A stretch of 46,568 nucleotides of DNA, from NCBI GenBank assembly GCA_031553835.1, contig JAVBKX010000034.1, positions 1-46,568 of the forward strand, in the 5' to 3' direction. This document shows, piece after piece, positions 40,007-46,568 of the stretch. Numbering within the stretch: the first letter of the stretch is position 1; the number at the start of each line of letters is the position of its first letter. The position numbers and the translations under genes are program-made. The DNA is from JAVBKX01 sp031553835 (lineage in GTDB: Bacteria; Bacteroidota; Bacteroidia; Bacteroidales; Azobacteroidaceae). Below the pieces are notes generated by a model that did no database searches, was not told where the DNA came from, and worked only from the letters and a program-made list of their open reading frames with translations.

Positions 40007-40793
40007 AATACTTATATTTTTGATTTTTACACTTTTCGCTTGCGGAAACAGCAACCATAAAACGACAATCGTTTCGGCTCAAACTCAACAGCAGGAAATG
40101 ATTGATTCCGATAGTGTTTTGGTAGAAACACTCGCTATCGAATTTGACTCTATAAATACTTTGATTAGAGACAACCAAATAGACAAATTACAAGCATTAA
40201 AAAAATTACAACGTATTTTACCCGAACTGCAAACCATATACTACCGTTTGCAATCCGATACAGTACAACAAGAGAAATGGATTTTTCCGGTAGAGGGCTA
40301 TTCGTCGAAAAATATTGGTGGTACGCATGGAGAGGGTTATATTACAGGGAACTACGATTATTTCGCAGGAAACAAGCACACAGGACACCCAGCACAAGAT
40401 GTTTTTATCTACGATAAAAATCAGGATTGCATAGACGACAGAACAGGAAAATTTGTCAATGTTCTTTCTATTGGTAACGGTATTGTTGTAGCATTGGAAA
40501 AAGAATGGGACAGTGCAAGTTCCTTGCGAGGTGGAAAATACATTTGGATTTATGACCCTCACAATAATACTTTTCTCTATTATGCGCACAACAACGAAGT
40601 TTTTGTAAATGTGTGACAAATCGTAAATGCAGGCGATACCATTGCGACTGTTGGTCGTACAGGGCTAAACGCCTTTAAGCAAAGGTCGCCTACTCACTTG
40701 CATTTTATGAAATTGGTGTTGGATAAGGAGTTCTATCCAAAGCCGATGAATACTTATCAAGATTTATTGAAAGCAAAAGCAAAAACAAAATAA
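39999..40793 (+). pseudogene. M23 family metallopeptidase lipoprotein interrupted by in-frame TGA
   Basis: The first 205 codons encode a lipoprotein signal (LIFLIFTLFAC, lipid-modified Cys15), a helical region and the start of a LytM/M23 peptidase domain, with FPVEGYSSKNIGG and the first zinc ligands in HTGHPAQDVFIYD. A TGA at 40614-40616 stops translation after NNEVFVNV. The same frame continues QIVNAGDTIATVGRTGL and includes the HxH zinc motif in SPTHLHFMKLVL, ending at TAA 40791-40793. A single change (GGA Gly to TGA) would explain this, since M23 domains have VxxGQxVxxG at this place. The truncated product lacks catalytic residues, so the gene is probably inactive unless the TGA is read through. 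Confidence 0.88.
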
Positions 40794-40823
40794 ATATATA
40801 ACAAATTAAATATCATTGCAATT

Positions 40824-42035
40824 ATGTGTTACGTAACGTTAGAAGAGAAACAGGCAATAAGTCAATACTTTGTGCCTGAAAAAAGAATCCTGCAACTGCA
40901 ATGGGAAATAGAGCAGTTAAAAAAAGGCGGTGGTGGCAGTACAGGTAAAGTTGCAGGAGGAGTTGTCTCTGGTATGGGTACAGCTACAGGAATGTTCATT
41001 GATTTGTTTCCTGGAATGGGCTGGGTTGCAAAGGCAACAGAAACGGTAATAAAAAGTGGTGGCAAACTTGTGGAAGCAGGTGGAAATGCTCTTGATAATG
41101 CTAATGTTCGTGAAGAAATTCAAAAGAGAAACAATGAAATAGCGAGAATCAAAAGTGGTGATGTAGATAGGGGAATTTCTGATACATATATGGATACGAT
41201 TGTCGAAAATCTCGTACCAGACGATTTGTACAAAAGAGCACTTGACAGTTTAATCTTAGAAGAATCACAAATAAAAAGGGTAAAACCTGTTTATCTTGAA
41301 GATTATTATATTGACGAAAACAATGAGAATCTGTTGATAGCAAGAGGTAGAGACGGTATTATTAGACCTAATTTCTATCGAGTAACTTGGCTGTTTGTTA
41401 CAACCGAACAACTATACATATATCATTATATCATTGATTTATTGACTGGTTTAGGGAAACAAGACCTCTCAGGATATTTCTATAGAGACATTCGCAGCAT
41501 CCCTCGTTTTCCAAACAGTGAAACAATAGCAGGCAGAGAGCAAAGATTTTTTGTGATAAAAACTAAAACTTCAGGCGATTGTAAATGTACTTACAGAAAT
41601 AATGTCGAAACAGAAATAGAAGATTTTATAACTTATATAAATGAACAAATTAAAAAAGAAAACACTAAACAAGAAATAATTATGGGAGACAAAATTGAAG
41701 TCGGTGATATTCGAGGTAACACAGGACAAATAATAATAGGAAAAGACATTCACATTTCTAATTCTCCCAACGAGAGAAATGAAATCGTGAGTAAAATTGA
41801 AAAACTAATAAATTTTCTACGACAGGAAAAAATTGATGAAACAAATCAGCAAACTCTTATTACAAACTTTGACAAAGTGAGAGAAGAAATTGCTGATGAG
41901 CAACAACCAGATAAATCAAAAATTTTCAAATGGTTGACTAACACTAAAAAAGCCTTGGAAAATGTTGTGCTAGCAAATCATACAAGAGAGGCTATACATT
42001 GGATATATGGGCATCTACATTTTCTTGTTCAATAA
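40824..42035 (+). CDS. Unknown protein with Gly/Ala-rich hydrophobic segment and distinct C-terminal domain
   Basis: I do not recognise this 403-residue protein as a whole. Residues about 36-90 are Gly/Ala-rich and hydrophobic (GKVAGGVVSGMGTATGMFIDLFPGMGWVAKATETVI), suggesting membrane association. A middle beta-rich part (about 185-285) resembles a PH-like or regulatory domain (RPNFYRVTWLFVTTEQLYIYHYI). At about 288 a new segment starts, MGDKIEVGDIRGNTGQIIIGKDIHIS, a short Gly-repeat beta motif of the kind seen as adaptor domains in bacterial conflict proteins, then a helical end. A Met at 288 could be an internal start. It begins 30 bp after the broken M23 gene on the same strand. Confidence 0.75.
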   Translation: MCYVTLEEKQAISQYFVPEKRILQLQWEIEQLKKGGGGSTGKVAGGVVSGMGTATGMFIDLFPGMGWVAKATETVIKSGGKLVEAGGNALDNANVREEIQKRNNEIARIKSGDVDRGISDTYMDTIVENLVPDDLYKRALDSLILEESQIKRVKPVYLEDYYIDENNENLLIARGRDGIIRPNFYRVTWLFVTTEQLYIYHYIIDLLTGLGKQDLSGYFYRDIRSIPRFPNSETIAGREQRFFVIKTKTSGDCKCTYRNNVETEIEDFITYINEQIKKENTKQEIIMGDKIEVGDIRGNTGQIIIGKDIHISNSPNERNEIVSKIEKLINFLRQEKIDETNQQTLITNFDKVREEIADEQQPDKSKIFKWLTNTKKALENVVLANHTREAIHWIYGHLHFLVQ

Positions 42036-42087
42036 AAAAGAACAAGAACAAACGATTTTGGTAACATTATGCCGTCGCATAACGATC

Positions 42088-42158
42088 GGTTTCACGCAAG
42101 CGGGGGATGTCCGCAGACAATTCGGTGGGAATTTGGATGTACATCTCCCGCCTGAACC
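42088..42158. repeat. Long hairpin downstream of the 403-residue gene
   Basis: GGTT (42088-42091) and GCGGGGGATGT (42100-42110) face ACATCTCCCGC (42141-42151; one G-U pair) and AACC (42155-42158), enclosing a 30-nt loop. It starts 52 bp after a stop codon in a GC-richer patch. It might be a degenerate attC (GCATAAC lies just before it at 42077-42083) or a terminator, but no U-tract and no good core site were found. Confidence 0.5.
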
Positions 42159-42324
42159 TTTCTACCTCACCTGTTTGAAGCCGCTACCATTGGGCTCAAA
42201 TTACAGAAGAGAGATAAAAAACGAAATTTAAAGAAAATTTATAGCGTTCATTGACAGATTGGTGTAGGTTGATAACTTTAAGACAAAATTTTCGGAGGAT
42301 AGTAATGATATCAGAGAAAATTTT

Positions 42325-42332
42325 TAACTTTG
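42325..42332 (+). promoter_or_regulatory. Promoter -7 box of the symE-like gene
   Basis: TAACTTTG is a full TAnnTTTG match. Transcription would begin near 42338, which is exactly the first base of the inverted repeat opening the structured leader. Confidence 0.6.
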
Positions 42333-42337
42333 TATTG

Positions 42338-42526
42338 CTTATCATACTCAAGGGCGAGACAGCTCGCCAAATTATTGCGAGCATTTTTTATGTTCGTACA
42401 ATAATATTACTATGCGGTTTCAGTACCCCTGTGTGGAGCGTTAATGCGCCCGCAGCCCTTGAGGTGATAAGCAACGGGAAAGGCTGAAACCGTTTTTATT
42501 TTCTGCCGACTTAAAAATTTTCTGAA
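42338..42526 (+). promoter_or_regulatory. Structured leader RNA of the symE-like gene with attenuator-like features
   Basis: Helix A: CTTATCATACTCAAGGGC (42338-42355) pairs with GCCCTTGAGGTGATAAG (42455-42471) with one small bulge. Helix B: CGGTTTCAG (42415-42423) pairs with CTGAAACCG (42484-42492), followed by TTTTTATTTT, like an intrinsic terminator. Helix C: GGCGAG (42353-42358) with CTCGCC (42363-42368). A and B cross each other, so they form either a pseudoknot or two exclusive states. The ATG of the toxin-like gene follows at 42527. Confidence 0.6.
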
Positions 42527-42847
42527 ATGCTTATCACAGAAAAGAAACCATCCAAAGAAGTCAAGCCGACTTCGACCTTTAAAAAGGTAATTCGAAAAGC
42601 AATTGAGGAGGAATCCGTAAATTTACGAGTAGAAGAACCGACGGTTCGCTACCTGAAACTTCAACCATTTTTTCGACAGACAACTTACAGTTATAAAACT
42701 GTTCCCGAATTACGACTGCGTGGAAATTGGTTAGAACAAGCAGGATTTTCGTTTGATAATTATGTTAGCGTAACAGTAATGAACAAACTTTTGATTATTC
42801 GCTCGACAGAAACGGTTGACAAGAAAACAACGGACAACAACGACTGA
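42527..42847 (+). CDS. SymE-like toxin family protein (copy 1)
   Basis: The 106-residue product has a basic N-terminal third (KKPSKEVKPTSTFKKVIRKAI) and a C-terminal domain YLKLQPFFRQ...VPELRLRGNWLEQAGFSFDNYVSVTVMNKLLIIRS, which fits the SymE pattern PxIRLxGxWLexAGFxxGxxVxVxvxxxxLvI. SymE is an AbrB-fold, SOS-induced protein first described in E. coli as a type I toxin that blocks translation or damages nucleic acids and is silenced by antisense RNA SymR. The upstream leader is heavily structured. Its stop codon is 10 bp before attC-like element 2, so it is the end of a cassette; toxin-type cassettes are common in integrons. Confidence 0.82.
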   Translation: MLITEKKPSKEVKPTSTFKKVIRKAIEEESVNLRVEEPTVRYLKLQPFFRQTTYSYKTVPELRLRGNWLEQAGFSFDNYVSVTVMNKLLIIRSTETVDKKTTDNND

Positions 42848-42857
42848 CAACACCTGC

Positions 42858-42989
42858 ACCCAACTGCCAGTCTGGCTTTAGGGCGGGTGACGAGTGATTT
42901 GCAGCTTTTGTCCACCGCGCGGGCTTCAGTGTCGGCGGACACTTCCGCGCCCGCCCGCCGCCCCAAATCCAACTGGCGGCACGTTGGCT
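42858..42989 (+). repeat. attC-like element 2
   Basis: A 132-bp GC-rich element beginning ACCCAACTGCC (42858-42868) and ending AACTGGCGGCACGTTGG (42971-42987) followed by CT. The core reads GTTGGCT, one base off GTTRRRY. Arms GC-ACCCAAC-TGCC and GGCA-C-GTTGGCTGC pair with one mismatch and one unpaired C, as in element 1. Blocks shared with element 1 also include GGCGGGTGAC-like and TCGGCGGACA. It starts 10 bp after the stop of the SymE-like gene. Confidence 0.65.
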
Positions 42990-43258
42990 GCAACGAAAGC
43001 AGCACACTAAAGAACTTTAGAGAACAACTACGGTGGACAAGACGGCGAAAAATTAATGCTTGCTGACTTGCGACAGCGGAAAAGGGAGTTGCCGATAGCC
43101 AAAAGTGGAGGCAAAACGAAATTTTTAAATTTTATGTATCAGAATGTTACACAAAAACAGCACGATAGTGCAATGGAAACTAGAGACCATTCGAAAAACG
43201 GAGCAAGCCCAAAAGCTACACGAATAGGGAAAACTGGAAATTATTTACTCTTTTTGTC
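42990..43258. other. Leader between attC-like element 2 and the lipoprotein gene
   Basis: The first 65 bp (GCAACGAAAGCAGC ... CTACGGTGGACAAGACGGCGAAAAAT) resemble the segment after attC-like element 1, and CTAAAGAACTTTAG (43006-43019) is a small hairpin. A plus-strand frame of 100 codons over 43056-43358 shows no coding character and overlaps the lipoprotein in another frame, so it is not annotated. The lipoprotein frame stays open from 43184. Confidence 0.6.
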
Positions 43259-44725
43259 TTGTTGGCAAGTATCTTCATATTCAGTTCTTGTGACAACGAA
43301 GATACGGCAAAAGAAGATGATAATGATAGCACCGATTTACCCAATTATATCTTATTAGACCAAAATTTAGGTAACCAAGATTATGCGATTCTAGGATTAG
43401 ATGGCTCGGGATATTTCTATGAGTTCAGCGATGCTAATCCAAGTATTCCACAACGTCTTTCAATTTATGATGGAAACAAAAACAGTGTTGATTTGGTAAT
43501 CAATTTTGACGAAGAAGGATTACCGAAAAATATTCTATCAGAAAATTTTACTATTGTATTAGGAAAGTACGAGGGAAACAAATTTGACGCAGTGATAATA
43601 ACAAAAAATGGCGAAAGTCAAACTTTTGAAAATATTGAAACTGATTTTTCTTGGACTGAGTATAAGAATGCTATGTCTGGAATAGTATCACGGTCACCTA
43701 TACAAATGCGAGCATCGGTATCAAATAACCCTTGGGAATGGGTAAATGCGGGTGTTAGTGTTGTAGGATGTGCTCTTTCTGTTGCAACGGCTGCAACTGT
43801 CGTAACCGCAGGACTTGCTGTTATAAGTTGCGGGAGTGCTTATGCAAACTTATTACAAGTATCAGGAGTGGAAATACCTAAAATTATCAATGATGTATCT
43901 ACATTGGGAGATTACGCTGGATTGATAGGATGTGCGAGAAGTATTAATAATAAGTTAGAAATTTGGGATTGTGTAACAACCCTTGCAGGTATGGTTACTT
44001 CGTGGGCGGCAAGTAGAGAAAATTCTGAAAAAGACGATGTTAAATTAGGCGAAGCCATTCTGAACTCCCCAACAATAACCTCTCCAAGTTATGGTGCTAC
44101 TTATCATTGTGGAGACTGGATAGATATTTTTGTTAGTGGTTATACAGGTGCTGATTGGCAAGATTATCTTGAATTGCAATATTGGTGTCTTAGAGGAGAA
44201 CCTCAACCAAACAATGCCAATGAGTCATATACATATACAAATAAAGCCTACCCACGAAAAGAAGCAAATTATTCATTCACGTTTTCTCCTGAAGACCTTT
44301 CTGTATGGGAAGGTCATTGGGTTAAGTTAGTTGCGCATAATAAGAAGAATAACACTTGGTCTGCCCCACAATATATACTGATAGGCAAACCTGATATATC
44401 GCAAATCATGAATGGTACATTGAGCGGTATAATTAATCAGCCTAGTGGTAATATAAAGCAATATGAAATGGCAGTCAATTTTGATAGAGTAAATAACAAA
44501 TTTACTGTTGAATATCCCAGTTTAGGATGTGGCGGAAATATTGTTTTTCTACGTTACGATAATGATAAGGCTGTATTCAAAGAAGAAATAGAACATGGAA
44601 CAAATGTTTGTATTCCTATTGATTGGATAGTATTTGAAAAGAAGACAAATACTTGTTTAAGTGTATCAATTTATAGAAATAGTGGTTTGACAAATTTAAG
44701 TTGTACAGGAGATATTTGCAAGTAA
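43259..44725 (+). CDS. Putative lipoprotein of unknown function, start codon uncertain
   Basis: From TTG 43259 the product has 488 residues and begins LASIFIFSSCDNEDTAKEDDNDSTD, a lipobox followed by an acidic linker typical of surface-directed Bacteroidota lipoproteins. The signal is better if read from further upstream in the same frame (NWKLFTLFVLLASIFIFSSC), yet no ATG, GTG or TTG precedes that stretch back to the TAG at 43181, so either the TTG at 43259 is used or the true start has been lost. A middle segment (about 165-200) is hydrophobic and Ala/Val-rich (VSVVGCALSVATAATVVTAGLAVISCGSAYA). The C-terminal half contains SPTITSPSYGATYHCGDWIDIFVSG, an Ig-like start, and is cysteine-containing. 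I do not recognise the family. Confidence 0.7.
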   Translation: MLASIFIFSSCDNEDTAKEDDNDSTDLPNYILLDQNLGNQDYAILGLDGSGYFYEFSDANPSIPQRLSIYDGNKNSVDLVINFDEEGLPKNILSENFTIVLGKYEGNKFDAVIITKNGESQTFENIETDFSWTEYKNAMSGIVSRSPIQMRASVSNNPWEWVNAGVSVVGCALSVATAATVVTAGLAVISCGSAYANLLQVSGVEIPKIINDVSTLGDYAGLIGCARSINNKLEIWDCVTTLAGMVTSWAASRENSEKDDVKLGEAILNSPTITSPSYGATYHCGDWIDIFVSGYTGADWQDYLELQYWCLRGEPQPNNANESYTYTNKAYPRKEANYSFTFSPEDLSVWEGHWVKLVAHNKKNNTWSAPQYILIGKPDISQIMNGTLSGIINQPSGNIKQYEMAVNFDRVNNKFTVEYPSLGCGGNIVFLRYDNDKAVFKEEIEHGTNVCIPIDWIVFEKKTNTCLSVSIYRNSGLTNLSCTGDICK

Positions 44726-44880
44726 TTTTAATAGATTGTGAACATGTGGCTTTTAAAAAGATTGAGAAGGAAAACCTGTCTATAATAATTTGGCGACATG
44801 TTGCTCTGTAGCTACAGCATACAATTTGACAGATTAGTACAAAAAGATTGGATAAAAACAAATAGAAAGGAGAAAAAGAA
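44726..44880. other. Intergenic segment with small palindromes
   Basis: AACATGT (44741-44747) and ACATGTT (44796-44802) are inverted, and CTGTAGCTACAG (44806-44817) is a perfect 12-bp palindrome. No attC cores are present. An AAAGGAG Shine-Dalgarno-like sequence lies 9 bp before the next ATG. Confidence 0.5.
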
Positions 44881-45108
44881 ATGGAAGATTTTGCAAGAGA
44901 AAGTGATAGTCGTAGAATTATAGACGAAATGACAGGTAATTGGATTTCCAAAGAGTCGCACAAAAAAGCCTATGAAATACAAGAAAGATTGAAAAAAGAA
45001 CAAGAAGAACGTGATAAAGAATTTGATAAAAAATGGCCTTTTTTGTCTGTTTATGAAAAAATGGCTTATGACCGTCTGCGATATGAGAGGGAAAAATCTG
45101 ATAAATAA
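44881..45108 (+). CDS. Small charged coiled-coil protein, unknown
   Basis: The 75-residue product is almost entirely helical and charged (KAYEIQERLKKEQEERDKEFDKKW in the middle), without signal or membrane segment. It is not recognised. Support for it being real: a Shine-Dalgarno-like AAAGGAG upstream, correct length of stop-free frame with biased composition, and position in a same-strand series of genes. It could be an antitoxin-like or accessory factor, but nothing in the sequence proves it. The 45109-45305 gap after it carries GTTAGGGCAACAG (45122) and GGTGGACAG (45249), faint echoes of the segments after the attC-like elements. Confidence 0.55.
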   Translation: MEDFARESDSRRIIDEMTGNWISKESHKKAYEIQERLKKEQEERDKEFDKKWPFLSVYEKMAYDRLRYEREKSDK

Positions 45109-45305
45109 AACTAAAATCTCTGTTAGGGCAACAGTTATGGACTAATTTTTAGAAAAAAGATTCATCAACAAACAGACAAACTTGACTTTTGCTTTAGAGA
45201 GCATTTAAGTTGATTTTAAGTTTTCAAATTATTCGGTGGACTTGACTTCAGATATGGTGGACAGTAAAGCAGGAGAAAGAAGCAAAAAATGAACAATAAA
45301 ATTTT

Positions 45306-46094
45306 ATGATTATGGATAGTTTTATAAAACAGTTAAAGAAAGAGTTGCAAAGAATGAGCAGAGAACAAGTTGTTCACTTTGCATGGTTGTGCGCTATCAG
45401 AGCATTACCTTTTGTAGGTGCGAAAGGAGATTTTAAGTATTGGGAAGAAATATACCGAAAAAGATATTTGTATTATATTTTTCGGTTGCTAGATGTAAGT
45501 TACTATTCCATTTTTGAAGGCGCTAATGCTGCTGACGAAGACCTTGACGCCTACTACAAAGGCACAGGTTTCTACTACCATTTTGGAGACCCTTATAAGC
45601 AACTCAACTCTTATCCTGACAGAAATGCAGGTTATTCTGCTTCATCTGCTGTTAGAGCCACTCACTTCGCCTATGAGGCTGCCGCGGATTACGACAAATA
45701 TGATGATTATGATGATATTCTGATTAGTACTGCTGTCTGCGCTATAAATGCTGCTGCCTACTACGACGCTAAAGACGATGACAATGATGATTGCAACTAT
45801 AACGGAATATATAGCACTAACATGCAAAATATTCTTTTAGCAGATATTAAAAACATACAAAAAGGGGGCAGAATATCCTATAACGACTTGAATTGGTATG
45901 GGGAAATATGGAGTCAATTCCTGCTAGCATTGGATAATGAAGGTTGCTTCTATTGGAGACATTTATATAACGAATTTTTTGAAAAATCTTTTGAATTGGA
46001 TAGAAAAGCACTTAAAAAAAGACTGACTGTTCCTTTTGAAATTTGCGAACAAGGTGCTGATGCTGTGGCTGTCTACTTGAAAAAAAATGAATAA
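45306..46094 (+). CDS. Unknown Tyr/Ala/Asp-rich protein, possibly immunity-like
   Basis: The 262-residue product begins MIMDSFIKQLKKELQRMSREQVVHFAWLCAIRALPFVGAKGDFKYWEE, a helical N-terminus of the kind I have seen in putative immunity proteins that use repeated Ala-rich helices. The middle contains an unusual run of Tyr/Ala/Asp (SAVRATHFAYEAAADYDKYDDYDDILISTAVCAINAAAYYDAKDDDNDD). No signal peptide. A possible link to Imm5-like helical repeat proteins is a weak impression only. It is the last plus-strand gene; the hairpin at 46169-46188 stands 74 bp beyond its stop. Confidence 0.7.
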   Translation: MIMDSFIKQLKKELQRMSREQVVHFAWLCAIRALPFVGAKGDFKYWEEIYRKRYLYYIFRLLDVSYYSIFEGANAADEDLDAYYKGTGFYYHFGDPYKQLNSYPDRNAGYSASSAVRATHFAYEAAADYDKYDDYDDILISTAVCAINAAAYYDAKDDDNDDCNYNGIYSTNMQNILLADIKNIQKGGRISYNDLNWYGEIWSQFLLALDNEGCFYWRHLYNEFFEKSFELDRKALKKRLTVPFEICEQGADAVAVYLKKNE

Positions 46095-46168
46095 TAGACA
46101 AGATGCATGCAAAAAACAGGACAGTTTTGGTTACTGACGACAGTGAAGCCATAGAAAAGAGAATAAAA

Positions 46169-46188
46169 AAGAGGTCCAACGACCTCTT
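46169..46188 (-). terminator. Terminator of the minus-strand SymE-like gene
   Basis: AAGAGGTC (46169-46176) and GACCTCTT (46181-46188) form an 8-bp stem with a CAAC loop. Read from the minus strand it is followed by TTTTTTATTC, a proper U-tract, and lies 10 bp after the stop codon of the SymE-like gene. It may also slow plus-strand transcripts. Confidence 0.85.
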
Positions 46189-46198
46189 CGCTCTTTGA

Positions 46199-46459
46199 CT
46201 ATTTTGCAGGTTCTATAACCAGTTGATTGTTTTTGATTGTGACACAGATTTTGTCACCGACAGAGAAACCGGCATCATTGAGCCATTTTCCACTTAGAGA
46301 GATAAGGGGTTTGTGAAAATTGCCCGATTGATACGCATAATAAACTTTGAGATTGCGAATGTACGGTTGAGGAATTGGACAATAAGGTTTTCGTTGAACC
46401 TCTTTGAATGGTTTTGCCCCAGGATACAGTTTTTCCTCGGATTGATTTGTTTGACACAT
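46199..46459 (-). CDS. SymE-like toxin family protein (copy 2)
   Basis: The 86-residue product reads YIRNLKVYYAYQ...KPLISLSGKWLNDAGFSVGDKICVTIKNNQLVIEPAK, a better match to the SymE consensus (xxIxLxGkWLxxAGFxxGdkxxVxvxxxqLVIxP) than copy 1. It is on the opposite strand to the cargo genes and faces them, with its own terminator. The two proteins share the domain, not close sequence identity. AbrB-fold SymE proteins may bind nucleic acid. Its upstream region (46460-46568) is structured, and it has no attC-like element in view. Confidence 0.88.
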   Translation of the reverse strand: MCQTNQSEEKLYPGAKPFKEVQRKPYCPIPQPYIRNLKVYYAYQSGNFHKPLISLSGKWLNDAGFSVGDKICVTIKNNQLVIEPAK

Positions 46460-46568
46460 AATGTTATCTTTTTAGGAATAAATAAAAACCCTGCCACAGG
46501 TGTCCTAACGCAGATAACCGCGTTTCGGGAGCTTTCGCCACACCGCACCATAGCAGGGCAAACTTTGA
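46460..46568 (-). promoter_or_regulatory. Structured leader of SymE-like copy 2 with attenuator-like end
   Basis: On the minus strand GCCCTGC (from 46559) with nearby GGTG pairs with CACC and GGCAGGG (46489-46495), and GTTTTTATTT follows directly, as in a terminator. Inside, AACGC...GCGTT forms a smaller hairpin. The end GTTTTTATTT is the same as that after helix B in the leader of SymE-like copy 1. The promoter must lie at or beyond the right edge. Confidence 0.5.

Noticed and set aside
42007..42231. Short plus-strand frame overlapping the end of the 403-residue gene
   Set aside because: It overlaps the larger gene in another frame, runs through the hairpin at 42088-42158 and has no start signals or recognisable composition.
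43056..43358. 100-codon plus-strand frame after attC-like element 2
   Set aside because: It overlaps the lipoprotein signal region in another frame and its translation has no domain-like character; the lipoprotein frame is clearly the coding one there.
45122..45128. Third cassette core GTTAGGG followed by CAACAG
   Set aside because: The last base does not fit GTTRRRY, the upstream stop codon is only 13 bp away, and no inverse core or paired arms exist between them.

Overview
The window comes from a Bacteroidota genome, most likely order Bacteroidales. The evidence is the promoter style (TAnnTTTG -7 boxes upstream of most transcription units), few Shine-Dalgarno sequences, two type IX secretion proteins (T9SS plug/DUF5103 and DUF4835/PorD-like), Na+-NQR, a GH92 glycosidase, a short AMP nucleosidase, carboxynorspermidine decarboxylase and a DUF4491 protein. 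The window splits into a housekeeping part (1 to about 37.0 kb) and an accessory part (about 37.1 kb to the end).

Housekeeping part. On the left are a truncated gapA (minus strand), mscL, rmuC and an IS200/RAYT-type Y1 transposase. The transposase sits inside nested, mirror-image palindromes with an 18-bp tandem repeat on one side. Next come the T9SS plug gene and a long minus-strand block running coaBC > DUF4835 > recN > rlmB > ridA > pcrA/uvrD > nspC > panB. A gene-free stretch at 14.46-14.9 kb holds a cluster of DnaA-box-like nonamers. It is followed by an OmpA-family gene, a gene-free stretch with a possible small RNA, then pyrG > yidC > DUF4491, and amn > holA > GH92 (all minus). The complete nqrA-F set lies on the minus strand at 26.7-33.9 kb, with a radical SAM/SPASM gene placed tightly between nqrA and nqrB. 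On the plus strand follow an ECF sigma gene overlapping a gene for a membrane-anchored beta-barrel protein, then rpsF-rpsR-rplI with a clear terminator.

Accessory part. A tyrosine recombinase (37.2 kb, plus) precedes AT-rich, mostly unrecognised genes read in the same direction. Two GC-rich elements of 132-134 bp lie 10 nt after stop codons. Each is bounded by ACCCAAC at the left and a GTTGGNY core at the right, with complementary arms and one unpaired base, so they have the layout of integron attC sites. A lone GTTGGGT core lies about 100 bp behind the recombinase. This looks like a small integron-like cassette array with the recombinase reading into the cassettes. The cargo includes a YARHG-domain membrane protein, an M23 peptidase lipoprotein broken by an in-frame TGA, a 403-residue protein of unknown role, a SymE-like toxin with a highly structured leader, an unknown lipoprotein, two further unknown proteins, and a second SymE-like gene on the opposite strand at the right edge.

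No tRNA, rRNA or CRISPR array was seen. All family assignments come from reading motifs by eye; no database search was run.
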